From: Desulfurella acetivorans A63
Lineage (GTDB): Bacteria > Campylobacterota_A > Desulfurellia > Desulfurellales > Desulfurellaceae
Length of the DNA stretch: 64,000 nt
Assembly (NCBI GenBank): GCA_000517565.1
Contig: CP007051.1
Span: 1 to 64,000, forward strand
Reading direction: 5' to 3'
Shown in pieces: positions 55,471 to 63,956 of this stretch. The translations under genes were made by a program, and so were the position numbers. Under the pieces are notes generated by a model that did not search any database, was not told where the DNA came from, and saw nothing but the letters and a program-made list of their open reading frames with translations. Within the stretch, counting starts at the first letter, position 1. Each line of letters starts with the position of its first letter.

Positions 55471-56784
55471 CTATTCCTTAAACGCTTTTGAAAAATTTTC
55501 TGTTAATGGTTTTAACAAATATTCAAGCATGCTTTGCTTGCCTGTTTTTATAGTAACTTGCACTGGCATGCCAGCAACTATTTTTTTGTGAGCTAATTTT
55601 TTTATGGCATCTTTAGTTAACTCAATGCGCACGATATAGAAAGGCATTTTAGCGTTTTGCGTTGTAATTGTATCTGCAGAAACATAAATTACCTTGCCAT
55701 GGACTATGGGCGTTGTGTGGACGTTGAAAGCTATAAAGTTTAAATCCGCATCTTGATTTAAATGCACTTTATCTATGTCTTGCGGTTCAACCTGAGCTTC
55801 AATGATAAATTTTGAGTCAATAGGCAGTATTTCTAGCAATTCCTGACCCTGTGCTGCGACTGCTCCTATGGTGTGCACGGTTAAGTAAAGCACTGTGCCG
55901 TTTATTGGAGATTTTATAGTCATGCTCTCGTAAATTTTTTTGTAGTACAGATACTGGTACTTTGCTGATGACAGTTGTGAGTCAACTTCTGCAAGTTTTC
56001 CTTGCGTATCGGCTAAAAACTGACTTTGAAGGTTTTGAAGTTTTGCGTTATTTTCGGCAATTTGTGTTTGTATACGACCAATTTGACCAAGCAAATTATC
56101 TAAATTGCCTTTTAGCTCTTCGTACTGTCTTTCTTTGTCTAAAAACTGATTTTTTGGGTAGTAGCCTTCTTTTGCAAGCGGCTTTAGAGACGAAATCTGC
56201 TGGGCTAAGATGCTTACCTGTGATTTGAAAGAATCGGCATTTAACTTTAGACCATATAGTTCAGATTGCAAGCCAGCAGTGTTTTGTAAAATTGCATTTT
56301 TTTGACTTTGAAAGTTTTGCATAGTTGAAAAAAATAACTGCCTTTGTGTTTGTATAAGATTTGAAACATACGGATCCTGGGCGTTTTCTAAAAGCTCTTT
56401 TGGAAATGTAATGTCGGGGCTGTTTTGAAGCTGGGCTTGAAGCCTTGATTCCATTGATAAAAGGTATAAATACTCGCTTTTTGCTTTTGCGTATGTTGCT
56501 TTTGCTTCAGAATCATCCAGAATGATAAGCGGTTGATTTTTTTTGACTACTTCTCCTTCTTTTACAAGAATACTTTTGATTTTAGCTGTCTGCGGGCTTT
56601 GAATGATATTCAAACGAGCGTTTGTTGCAACTGTGCCTGGCACAACTATACCGCTGCTTAGAGGCGCTAAAGCTGCCCACAGTAAAAATCCTCCAAAGAA
56701 AATTAAAACAACTGCTATTGCTATATGCATCATTTTTTTTGTGTTTGTATTTAATTTTTGAGTACCAGGTGGCAAGTAATCCAT
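55471..56784 (-). CDS. Type I secretion periplasmic adaptor (HlyD family)
   Basis: Membrane-fusion protein linking the inner-membrane ABC exporter to TolC. One transmembrane segment lies near residue 25 (HIAIAVVLIFFGGFLLWAALA). A lipoyl-like strand pair follows (GIVVPGTVATNARLNIIQ), then a long helical hairpin (about 90-290) and the beta-barrel end with the family stretch GMPVQVTIKTGKQSMLEYLLKPL. ATG follows AAAGGAG. Four bases separate it from the ABC gene. Confidence 0.95.
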   Translation of the reverse strand: MDYLPPGTQKLNTNTKKMMHIAIAVVLIFFGGFLLWAALAPLSSGIVVPGTVATNARLNIIQSPQTAKIKSILVKEGEVVKKNQPLIILDDSEAKATYAKAKSEYLYLLSMESRLQAQLQNSPDITFPKELLENAQDPYVSNLIQTQRQLFFSTMQNFQSQKNAILQNTAGLQSELYGLKLNADSFKSQVSILAQQISSLKPLAKEGYYPKNQFLDKERQYEELKGNLDNLLGQIGRIQTQIAENNAKLQNLQSQFLADTQGKLAEVDSQLSSAKYQYLYYKKIYESMTIKSPINGTVLYLTVHTIGAVAAQGQELLEILPIDSKFIIEAQVEPQDIDKVHLNQDADLNFIAFNVHTTPIVHGKVIYVSADTITTQNAKMPFYIVRIELTKDAIKKLAHKKIVAGMPVQVTIKTGKQSMLEYLLKPLTENFSKAFKE

Positions 56785-56788
56785 AACT

Positions 56789-58579
56789 TTAGGCTCCTTT
56801 TTGTGGTGTTTGTGGCGCTTGATTTGGGTTATTTAAGTGAGCGTTTTGCTGTGCTTGCATCTGGGCTTGCTGTTCGTTTACAGCTTGAAGGGCTTTTAGT
56901 ATTTCCTGAGATGGGCCAAATGCCTGCACGCTGCCATTTAGCATCAGTATGATTTTATCTGTTATGGCAAGTATTGGTGTTCTATGCGTTATCAAAAATA
57001 CTGTTTTTTTCATTTTCTTTAAATTTAACAAAGCGTATATCAAAGCTCGCTCGCCCATATCATCCAAGCTAGAGTTTGGCTCATCTAAAACTATAAGTGT
57101 TGGGTCATTGTAAAGGGCTCGGGCAAGGCCTATTCTTTGCTTTTGACCGCCTGAGATTATTGCGCCGTTTGTGCCTAATTTTGTGTCATAGCCTTCTGCA
57201 AATTGTAAAATCATCTCGTGTATGCCTGCCATTTGAGCAGCTTTTATAACTTTGTTGGAGTCAATTTCTCCAAATCGCGCGATATTTTCTGCTACTGTGC
57301 CATCAAGCAACTCTACATCCTGCGGCAGATAGCCAATATATTTTCCTAAGTCTTCTCTATCCCATGTGCTTATTTCTGCGCCGTCAAGCCTTACAGAACC
57401 GCTGTATGGGGGCCAGATCCCTACAAGCATTTTGCCAAGCGTTGTTTTACCAGATGCTACAGGACCTATAATGCCGACCATTTCACCTGGGTTAACTTCA
57501 AAACTTACATTCTTTAGTATCATCAAATTTGATCCTGGCGGAACGGCAATTAGATTGGATACAGATACTCTGCCAACAGGCGGAGGTAACTGGAGACCCT
57601 TTGGCTTTTCTGGGTATTGAGCAAACATAGCTTCAAGCCTTGCGTATGATTCACGCACAGAAACAAACTGTCGCCAAACGCTGATTGCCAAATCCACAGG
57701 GCTTAATGCCCTGCCTATAAGTATTGCAGAGGCTACTATCATTCCCATTGTCAGTTGACCTTGTATAGCGTAATAAGCACTTACACCATAGCCCAAAAGG
57801 GATTGAAATGTTATTCTTAATGCTTTAGTTGTAGCGCTAATAGTTCCAGCTTTAGAGCTTGTGTCAGATTGGTAGCTTAGAAAGTTAATGTACCTGCTAT
57901 ACCAGTGTTTTTTAACATTTTCTTTCATGCCCATAGCATAAATTGCTTCAGCATTGCGAAAGTTTACATTTGCAAATACCTGAGATTCTTGATAATGTTT
58001 ATTGGCTTCCCCAAGTCCTTTTTTTGTAACAACCTCTGTAAGTATAGCCATACCCATCATTACCAAGCTTGCCACAATTGCAAGTATGCCTATAACTGTG
58101 TGTATCATAAAAAGAATTATTATATAAATTGGCGTCCACGGTATATCAAAAAACGCTAACACACCACTTCCTGTGAGAAACTGTCTTATATTTGTAAAAT
58201 CACTGAATGCTTGAGATGGGTTGCCTGTGTTTGCGTATAGTGCGTTTGAAAATGCTACAGAAAACACTTTTTCATTTAATTGGGCATCCATGTTGTTGCT
58301 TATCCTAATTAAAAGCTGTGAGCGGAGCCATTCAAGAACTCCCATAAAAGCGTAAAAACCTAAAACCATTAAACTAATCAAAATTAGCGTCGGCACACTT
58401 TTTGAAACCAAAATTCTGTCATAAACTTCCAGCATATATATTGAAGGTACTATCATTATAATATTAATTATAGCGCTTACTATGCCTGTTGTAATGAATG
58501 CCTGTTTAAATGGCTTTAATGCTTGCAGCAGCTGGCTTTTTGGCTTTTGTCTGCCAAAAAAATTTGGTCTGGAAAACAC
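56789..58579 (-). CDS. Type I secretion ABC transporter (PrtD-type permease/ATPase)
   Basis: A 596-residue fused permease and ATPase. The membrane domain lacks the N-terminal C39 peptidase-like part, as in PrtD/AprD and SapD-type exporters. It has FFDIPWTPIYIIILFMIH, Walker A GPVASGKTTLGK, signature ISGGQKQRIGLARAL and Walker B LIVLDEPNSSLD. The C-terminus is a Gln-rich tail. Start is GTG with CGGAGG upstream. Substrates are probably the two DUF4214 proteins encoded within 15 kb. Confidence 0.95.
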   Translation of the reverse strand: MFSRPNFFGRQKPKSQLLQALKPFKQAFITTGIVSAIINIIMIVPSIYMLEVYDRILVSKSVPTLILISLMVLGFYAFMGVLEWLRSQLLIRISNNMDAQLNEKVFSVAFSNALYANTGNPSQAFSDFTNIRQFLTGSGVLAFFDIPWTPIYIIILFMIHTVIGILAIVASLVMMGMAILTEVVTKKGLGEANKHYQESQVFANVNFRNAEAIYAMGMKENVKKHWYSRYINFLSYQSDTSSKAGTISATTKALRITFQSLLGYGVSAYYAIQGQLTMGMIVASAILIGRALSPVDLAISVWRQFVSVRESYARLEAMFAQYPEKPKGLQLPPPVGRVSVSNLIAVPPGSNLMILKNVSFEVNPGEMVGIIGPVASGKTTLGKMLVGIWPPYSGSVRLDGAEISTWDREDLGKYIGYLPQDVELLDGTVAENIARFGEIDSNKVIKAAQMAGIHEMILQFAEGYDTKLGTNGAIISGGQKQRIGLARALYNDPTLIVLDEPNSSLDDMGERALIYALLNLKKMKKTVFLITHRTPILAITDKIILMLNGSVQAFGPSQEILKALQAVNEQQAQMQAQQNAHLNNPNQAPQTPQKGA

Positions 58580-58596
58580 GAAACCTCCGAAATTAT

Positions 58597-59946
58597 TTAG
58601 TTGTTGCTAACAATCAACTCCGAACTTGGTGCCAAATATGTATTGAAAAAATCAATGTCATCTTTGCTTAGCACGCCAGAGTAATATTTTAGCTTAAACA
58701 TATCTGTAATATAGCTGTATTTTGCGTTTAAAAGTTGGTTTTCTACATCGTATAGCTGTTTTTGAGCATTTATCACATCTGCAATAGTTTTTATGCCGGC
58801 TTTTAGGCCCATGTAATTTGCTTTTAGTGCGGTTTGAGCAGCTTTTTTTGCAATTCTTAAACTGTCAATTTTTGATATATCGCTTGATAAATTTAAAAAC
58901 GCTTCTGTAACGCTTGAAGTAATGTTGTTTTGGTAATTTTCTTTGTCCATCTGAGCCTGTTTTACCCTATAGTGGGCTTCGTCAATTCTGGCTATTGAGT
59001 TGCCGCCATTAAAAATTGGCACATTTATTTGTATGCCGATGCTTGCGTATTTTATAGTTTCTGTTTGTATATAGCTATTTGTGTTTGTGTAAGTATAGCT
59101 TGCAATAAGCGCTACGCTTGGCAGCTGATCGCCAATAGCTTTGGTTAAATCTTGCTTATAGTAATTTACATTTTGTTCGTAGTATTTAATTACAGGACTG
59201 TTTTGCTTTGCCAGTTCTATCCAGTCATCTAATTTTGATGGTGTGGGAAATTTAAAACTTATATCATCTTTAAGCGGAGAAATGCTTCTTGGCATAATAC
59301 CGATAATTGCCTTAAATTTTGTAAGGGCGATATCAAGTTTATTTTGAGCCTGAATTAGTTTTGCCGATGTAATATCGTACCTTGATTGCGCATCATCAAC
59401 ATCAACCAGCGTTGCTTCACCTGCTTTGTATAATTTTTGGGCAAGAACCAAATCTTCATGTGCAGCTTTTTTTTCCATTTTTGTAAGATTTATTTGGTCT
59501 AATGCAGAAAGCACATCAAAGTAGCTTTGCGCAACATTATATATAGTTTGCTGGTCGGCATCTTTAAATTGATATTCGCCCATCTTGGCTTTTGTGTTTA
59601 GCTCTTTAAACATAGCAAAGCTTGATAGGTTAAATAAATACTGTTGAGCATTAAGTGAAATAGTGTTTGCCATGTAGTTTGCATAATAATATGGGGCAGT
59701 TCTAAAATCGTACTTGGATCTATTAGCGCTAAGAGAAATTTGTGGCAATAAGTATGATAGGCCTTGCATTTTGTATGTTTGCGAGGCTTTATATTGATAA
59801 GTAGAGGATAAATAGCTTGGATTATAGCCTATTGCTTTATAATAGCTTTGTGTCAAATCAATAGCGTTGGCTTTTGGGCTTAAGCCACAAAATGATGCAG
59901 CCAAAAGACCAATGCCTAACAAATGTGTTTTTTTAATTTTTAGCAC
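58597..59946 (-). CDS. TolC family outer membrane channel
   Basis: Outer-membrane trimeric channel of the type I system. After a signal peptide (KTHLLGIGLLAASFCGLSPKANA) comes the TolC pattern of two repeated helical hairpins: DVLSALDQINLTKMEKKAAHEDLVLAQ split over about 150-180, and KANYMGLKAGIKTIADVINAQ near the end. I start at GTG 59946, which gives a compact signal peptide; a TTG 14 codons upstream (59988) is also possible. First gene of the operon tolC-ABC-hlyD-GT4. Confidence 0.92.
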   Translation of the reverse strand: MLKIKKTHLLGIGLLAASFCGLSPKANAIDLTQSYYKAIGYNPSYLSSTYQYKASQTYKMQGLSYLLPQISLSANRSKYDFRTAPYYYANYMANTISLNAQQYLFNLSSFAMFKELNTKAKMGEYQFKDADQQTIYNVAQSYFDVLSALDQINLTKMEKKAAHEDLVLAQKLYKAGEATLVDVDDAQSRYDITSAKLIQAQNKLDIALTKFKAIIGIMPRSISPLKDDISFKFPTPSKLDDWIELAKQNSPVIKYYEQNVNYYKQDLTKAIGDQLPSVALIASYTYTNTNSYIQTETIKYASIGIQINVPIFNGGNSIARIDEAHYRVKQAQMDKENYQNNITSSVTEAFLNLSSDISKIDSLRIAKKAAQTALKANYMGLKAGIKTIADVINAQKQLYDVENQLLNAKYSYITDMFKLKYYSGVLSKDDIDFFNTYLAPSSELIVSNN

Positions 59947-60104
59947 TTTTAACGCGATACCTCTTTGCTCCAAATAAAATGTCTTCAAAAGCGTGTGAAT
60001 GATACAATAAATAAGTTCTTATGTCAAGGCTTGTTTTAAAAATGTTTCAATATTTTGCTTTTTTGGAGCGTAAAAAGTATTTATAAGGCTATTTTTAACT
60101 GTCT

Positions 60105-60573
60105 GTCATTCTGAGCACACGAAAGTGTGCGAAGAATCCCATAAGTAGATCCTTCACATGCGTTCAGGATGACGCCTTTTTCGTCATTCTGAGGGCAACG
60201 CCCGAAGAATCTCACCCCCTTTTAGGCGGTACAAAGTAGATCCTTCGTTTACACTCAGGATGACACGCCCTTTTGTCATTCTGAGGCCGCGTAAGTGGCC
60301 GAAGAATCTCACCACTTTAAAGTGGTACAAAGTAGATCCTTCGTTTACACTCAGGATGACACACCCTTTTGTCATTCTGAGGAGCGAAAGCGACGAAGAA
60401 TCTCACCACTGTACAATGGCACAAAGTAGATCCTTCGCTAAAGCTCAGGATGACACACCCTTTTGTCATTCTGAGGAGCGAAAGCGACGAAGAATCTCAC
60501 TACTTTGCAATGGTACAAAGTAGATCCTTCGCTGACGCTCAGGATGACTGGCTTCGCTGACGCTCAGGATGAC
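60105..60573 (+). repeat. Modular palindromic repeat, five-unit tandem array E
   Basis: Full units at 60105-60173, 60183-60264, 60275-60360, 60371-60454 and 60465-60548, then an extra right arm 60549-60573. Units are separated by about ten bases, mostly ACACCCTTTT-like. Left inserts differ: GCACACGAAAGTGTGC, GGGCAACGCCC, GGCCGCGTAAGTGGCC and twice GGAGCGAAAGCGA. All run in the same direction. Confidence 0.92.
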
Positions 60574-60783
60574 TGGTTTGGCTTGCAATTTTCGGATGAC
60601 AAGGAGCTCAAAATGACAGTGCACAAGGTTTGAGAGCTTTACTTTTTTCAAATTTAATGGTATAATTCAAAAATCAATAAAAAAAGTTGTTCGTGAGTGT
60701 ATGTCTAGAAAATTAGTTAAATGTCGATGGTTTTTAATATAGTCAATAAGGTCGTTAAAAGGCGAAAAAGCTATTGTTTAAGC

Positions 60784-60938
60784 TCCCGACTTCATCACTT
60801 TTCCACCTAAAACCCACTCTCTAAAGTATTTTAATTTTTTTTAGGCACTACATTTAAGTGTTTTTGAGAGAATGGGATAGATAATTGAGTTGTGGAAGAA
60901 GAAAGAGGAGAAAATGTAGTGGTTTAATGAAGTCGGGA
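60784..60938. repeat. Nested inverted repeat element, 155 bp
   Basis: Perfect 12-base ends TCCCGACTTCAT (60784-60795) and ATGAAGTCGGGA (60927-60938). Inside are two more pairs: CCCACTCTCT against AGAGAATGGG (one mismatch), and CACTACATTT against AAATGTAGTG. No open frame. It could be a small mobile-element relic or a folded RNA; I recognise no named family. Confidence 0.6.
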
Positions 60939-61003
60939 AAAAGTCTTAATTTTTTATAAACAATTTATTAAATAAAATATACAAAAAAGTAATCGAAAAA
61001 GCA

Positions 61004-61032
61004 TTGTATTTTGTTGATTATTTAACTAAAAT
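61004..61032 (+). promoter_or_regulatory. Possible promoter of pal
   Basis: TTGTAT (61004-61009), 17-base spacer, TAAAAT (61027-61032), 35 bases before the ATG. The -10 box is good, the -35 poor. Confidence 0.4.
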
Positions 61033-61067
61033 ACAACTTTTAGATATTTATCTGTGGAGGGTTATCT

Positions 61068-61619
61068 ATGAAAAAAAGCGTTATTTCTTTAGCGGCTATT
61101 TGCTGTGCGTCATTTTTGGCTTATGGTTGTTCTACTGCACCTAAAAAACCTCTTGCTGAAAAGCCAGCTCCGCAAAAGCAAGAAGTTCAAAAGCCTGTTA
61201 GCACACCTGCTGTATCTCCAACCACTACACCATCTGTCAGCGAGGAAGAAAGGCTAAAGGAAATCTTCCAACGCATTCATTTTAACTTCGACAAGTATAA
61301 TTTAACTCACATTGACAAATGGGGTATTAATCAGGATGTTCCAAAAGTACTAGATGGTATAGCAGATTATATGGCAAAACATCCAGACATCAAAATTAAG
61401 ATTGAAGGAAACTGCGATGAGCGTGGAACGGAAGCCTACAATCTAGCTTTAGGCCAAAAAAGGGCTGATGCAGCAAAGAACTACCTTGTAATGCATGGTA
61501 TATCACCAGATAGGATTGAAACATTGAGCAATGGTAAACTAAAGCCAGTTGATCCTGCTCATAATGAATATGCCTGGGCAAAAAATAGAAATGATCAGTT
61601 TGTGATTTTAAACAAATAG
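61068..61619 (+). CDS. pal: Peptidoglycan-associated lipoprotein Pal
   Basis: Outer-membrane lipoprotein that grips peptidoglycan. Signal peptide with lipobox AYGC near residue 21, a Pro/Lys-rich linker (about 25-65), and an OmpA-like domain with IHFNFDKYNL, the diaminopimelate-binding stretch EGNCDERGTEAYNLALGQKR and AWAKNRNDQFVI. GGAGGG precedes the ATG. No tol genes adjoin, so it stands alone with its own promoter and terminator. Confidence 0.95.
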   Translation: MKKSVISLAAICCASFLAYGCSTAPKKPLAEKPAPQKQEVQKPVSTPAVSPTTTPSVSEEERLKEIFQRIHFNFDKYNLTHIDKWGINQDVPKVLDGIADYMAKHPDIKIKIEGNCDERGTEAYNLALGQKRADAAKNYLVMHGISPDRIETLSNGKLKPVDPAHNEYAWAKNRNDQFVILNK

Positions 61620-61641
61620 GAGCACTAAGCTCCTATTTTTT
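61615..61641 (+). terminator. Terminator of pal
   Basis: Nine-base stem AATAGGAGC/GCTCCTATT with a five-base loop ACTAA, then a T-run. The stem includes the pal stop codon. Confidence 0.88.
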
Positions 61642-61771
61642 GTAAGAATTAAATGGAGGTATGTTTATAACTTTTAGATATAAACCACTTTTTAAAATTA
61701 ATCAAACTGATTTTACTTTCATTTTACATTAAAGGAGTTAATATAACTTTAAGTTCAAATAGGAGGTACTT

Positions 61772-61957
61772 ATGTTAAAGAAACTTTTAGCTTCTTTAGT
61801 AGTTATGGGTCTTATGGCTTCTCCTGTGCTTGCTGCCACAAAAAAGGTTGAAAAACCAAAAACAGAAAAGAAAGTCGTAAAGAAAGCTGTTGGTAAAAAA
61901 GCAACAGTTAAAAAAGCTCCAGTAAAGAAAGCAGTAAAGAAAGCAGTAAAGAAATAA
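61772..61957 (+). CDS. Small exported Lys-rich protein
   Basis: 61 residues: a clear signal peptide (MLKKLLASLVVMGLMASPVLA) and a mature chain of about 40 residues, of which 18 are Lys, in KKAVKKAVKK-like steps. The composition resembles histone-H1-type tails, but the protein should be exported. A full AGGAGG lies just before the ATG, the best reason to believe it is real. Function unknown; binding to anionic polymers such as peptidoglycan, lipopolysaccharide or DNA is a guess. Confidence 0.8.
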   Translation: MLKKLLASLVVMGLMASPVLAATKKVEKPKTEKKVVKKAVGKKATVKKAPVKKAVKKAVKK

Positions 61958-61973
61958 TAAAAGAAGGTATTTT

Positions 61974-62015
61974 GTGAAAAAAGAAAAACCAAAACCAAAA
62001 CCAAAAGACAAGTAA
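61974..62015 (+). CDS. Possible 13-codon Lys/Pro ORF
   Basis: GTG start after GAAGG, encoding MKKEKPKPKPKDK, 16 bases after the stop of the Lys-rich gene. Too short to prove by sequence, but composition and ribosome site suggest a partner or a relic of its neighbour. Confidence 0.3.
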   Translation: MKKEKPKPKPKDK

Positions 62016-62154
62016 TCCTAAACTTCTTTTTAGCCAGCCTAAAAGGTTGATTATGTTTTTTAATTTTAAAAAAAATGAAAGTATAGAAATTTAGAATTTG
62101 AGTTTGGATGTCAAAATAGTTTATAAGTGTAGTTGTAAATTATGCATATTGTAG

Positions 62155-63255
62155 ATGGATAAAGTTTGTAGAAATAAAAAATGCATTATCATTTTATATT
62201 TATTTCTTCAATTACTAATAACTTTTCAAAACGCACGTGCTCTTGGTAATTGGTATGTTTTTGGTGATAGTTTAAGCGACAATGGAAATATACCCAGATT
62301 AACCGGTGTTCTTTTACCACCTGCGCCATACTATCAAAACAAATTTTCAAATGGTCCAGTATGGGCAGAAGATTTTCCGCGAATTGCACATTTTAAATTT
62401 AAACCTTCAAATGATTATGCTGTAGGTGGAGCTTTTACCGGTCCAATAACTGCAAAAGGCTTAAATGGTAAAGCCAATATATATAATAACTTAGAAAATA
62501 CTGGCTGGAGTTCATTTAAGCCTTTTTTTGTAACACCACAATTACCAAGTTTTTTAACAGAAATTCAAAGTTTTGCTATAAATCAAAAAAAGTTTAAACC
62601 AAATGATTTAATTGGTATATGGATTGGCGCAAATAACTTTTTTGTTGCAGCCAAACAATCTATAGCTTTTGAAAAAACAATTTTTACAAACAATCCTTCA
62701 TATGCTATCAATGCTGGCATAGAACCAAATTTACTTTACCGCATGTATTTTTTATATATGCAAACAAAAGATTTTAATACAGCTATTGGTTTACTTATTT
62801 GGAGTACTGCACAAACTGCAGTATCTCAGACTGTTTATGGTGTAAGAGAACTTTTAAAGCTTGGAGCAAAACATATAATCATATTAAATCTTCCACCTAT
62901 ACAGGATACACCTGCTTTAATTCAATCGGGTTTCAAAGCACAAGCTTTAGCTTCAATTTATGTTGAGCTTTACTATTTGCAACAGATGATCGATAGTATT
63001 AAAAATCAAACAAAATCAAAAATATTAATACTAAATACTAGTTTAATGTTTGAAAAACTTATAAGCAACCCAAAAGCTTACGGTATAATTAACACTTATT
63101 CAGAAGGAATGAAAGCTTGTTTAAATGGTAAACCTTACTATTCACATTACCTTTTCTGGGATGGTGTACATCCAACAGCCTACACACAAGAAATTATAGC
63201 TCACTTTGTATCAAAAAAAGTTAAGACCTTTTATCCTTATAAATCTAACTCATAA
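62155..63255 (+). CDS. Secreted GDSL-type (SGNH) hydrolase
   Basis: A 366-residue esterase/lipase-type enzyme. Signal peptide at residues 1-30 (IIILYLFLQLLITFQNARA). Block I is VFGDSLSDNGN with the catalytic Ser, block III GIWIGANNFF, and block V WDGVHPTAYTQ with the catalytic Asp and His. The passenger form of autotransporter esterases looks similar, but no beta-barrel follows, so it is periplasmic or released. No clear ribosome site before the ATG. Confidence 0.88.
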   Translation: MDKVCRNKKCIIILYLFLQLLITFQNARALGNWYVFGDSLSDNGNIPRLTGVLLPPAPYYQNKFSNGPVWAEDFPRIAHFKFKPSNDYAVGGAFTGPITAKGLNGKANIYNNLENTGWSSFKPFFVTPQLPSFLTEIQSFAINQKKFKPNDLIGIWIGANNFFVAAKQSIAFEKTIFTNNPSYAINAGIEPNLLYRMYFLYMQTKDFNTAIGLLIWSTAQTAVSQTVYGVRELLKLGAKHIIILNLPPIQDTPALIQSGFKAQALASIYVELYYLQQMIDSIKNQTKSKILILNTSLMFEKLISNPKAYGIINTYSEGMKACLNGKPYYSHYLFWDGVHPTAYTQEIIAHFVSKKVKTFYPYKSNS

Positions 63256-63371
63256 GTTTAACTAAATTATAAACAGATAAACATATATGTTACAATTGAA
63301 TACTTCCTTCATATCAAATCAAATTTTTGTTTTAGGATAGTATGATTTTTAAAAACTATAATAAACACAAA

Positions 63372-63420
63372 TAATTGCAGCCTTGATTTATCCAAATAAA
63401 AGCTGCAATTAAGACTTTTT
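63372..63420 (+). terminator. Stem-loop, probable terminator
   Basis: Ten-base stem TAATTGCAGC/GCTGCAATTA with a 20-base loop, followed a few bases later by a T-run. It lies in the 254-bp gap between the convergent hydrolase and lipoprotein genes; nothing else was seen there. Confidence 0.45.
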
Positions 63421-63509
63421 AGAAAATGGTAAGTTTAGAGCCAGTAAAACTTGATTTGTGTTAGAAAAATGTTTTGGCAAAGTGTTATTCATAGGACATA
63501 ATCCTTTAA

Positions 63510-63956
63510 TTATTGTGCTGGACATACTTCTTTTACTATATCGTTTATGAGCTGACCGTTTTGCCATGTTCTAATTCTTACTTTTTTACAACCTGTGTAT
63601 GGATTGTAGCCTATAGGATAAGCCTGAACTGTACCTTCTACTCCATTATTGGCAGTTGTTTGGTATTGAACTGGTTGGTTATAGTAAGCAGCTTGGTTAG
63701 CAGATTGTGATTGGATTTGAGATAGAGTATAACCAGATACAGCTCCTAAAGCAGCTCCAATAGCTCCACCTTTCCATCTATTGTTTGGACTTAATAATGC
63801 TCCAGCAACAGCTCCTAAAATTGCACCTACGCCAGCACCCTGATAACTAGCCTGAGTTGGCGGTTGAGACATTGGTTGACATCCCGTTAGATTTAAAGTG
63901 GTAACAACAAGCGTCAGCAGAAGCATAAAAGACACAATCCTAACTTTAAAATTCAT
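63510..63956 (-). CDS. Glycine-zipper lipoprotein
   Basis: A 148-residue lipoprotein: signal peptide with lipobox LTGC near residue 26, then a double glycine zipper (GAGVGAILGAVAGALL and GGAIGAALGAVSGYTL), as in SlyB and rickettsial 17-kDa antigen types, and a C-terminal region ending RTWQNGQLINDIVKEVC. I start at ATG 63956, which follows GGAGG closely; the frame opens four codons earlier. Probably sits in the outer membrane. Its promoter would lie near or beyond the window end. Confidence 0.87.
   Translation of the reverse strand: MNFKVRIVSFMLLLTLVVTTLNLTGCQPMSQPPTQASYQGAGVGAILGAVAGALLSPNNRWKGGAIGAALGAVSGYTLSQIQSQSANQAAYYNQPVQYQTTANNGVEGTVQAYPIGYNPYTGCKKVRIRTWQNGQLINDIVKEVCPAQ

Larger units (their letters stand above)
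59989..61067. other. 1.08-kb gene-free region: repeat array E, inverted repeat, pal promoter
   Basis: Contains a five-unit repeat array (60105-60573), decayed repeat-like sequence to about 60620, a nested inverted repeat (60784-60938) and a probable pal promoter. Open frames across the array read repeat units only and are not genes. Confidence 0.8.

Noticed and set aside
60105-60573. CRISPR array
   Set aside because: Units are 69-86 bases, imperfect palindromes with variable inserts, separated by about ten nearly identical bases; there are no unique spacers and no cas genes.
60184-60651. ORFs of 60-87 codons on both strands in the repeat array
   Set aside because: They translate only repeat units (recurring FVILR and VILSVNEGS-type phrases) and exist because the repeat happens to be open in frame.
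61665-61733. 22-codon ORF between pal and the Lys-rich gene
   Set aside because: Its GGAGG lies directly against the ATG, too close for normal initiation, and the peptide has no recognisable property.
61738-62011. Minus-strand Phe/Leu/Thr-rich ORFs of 71 and 88 codons
   Set aside because: Shadows of the Lys-rich plus-strand genes; polylysine codons read backward give Phe-rich frames, and there is no ribosome site.
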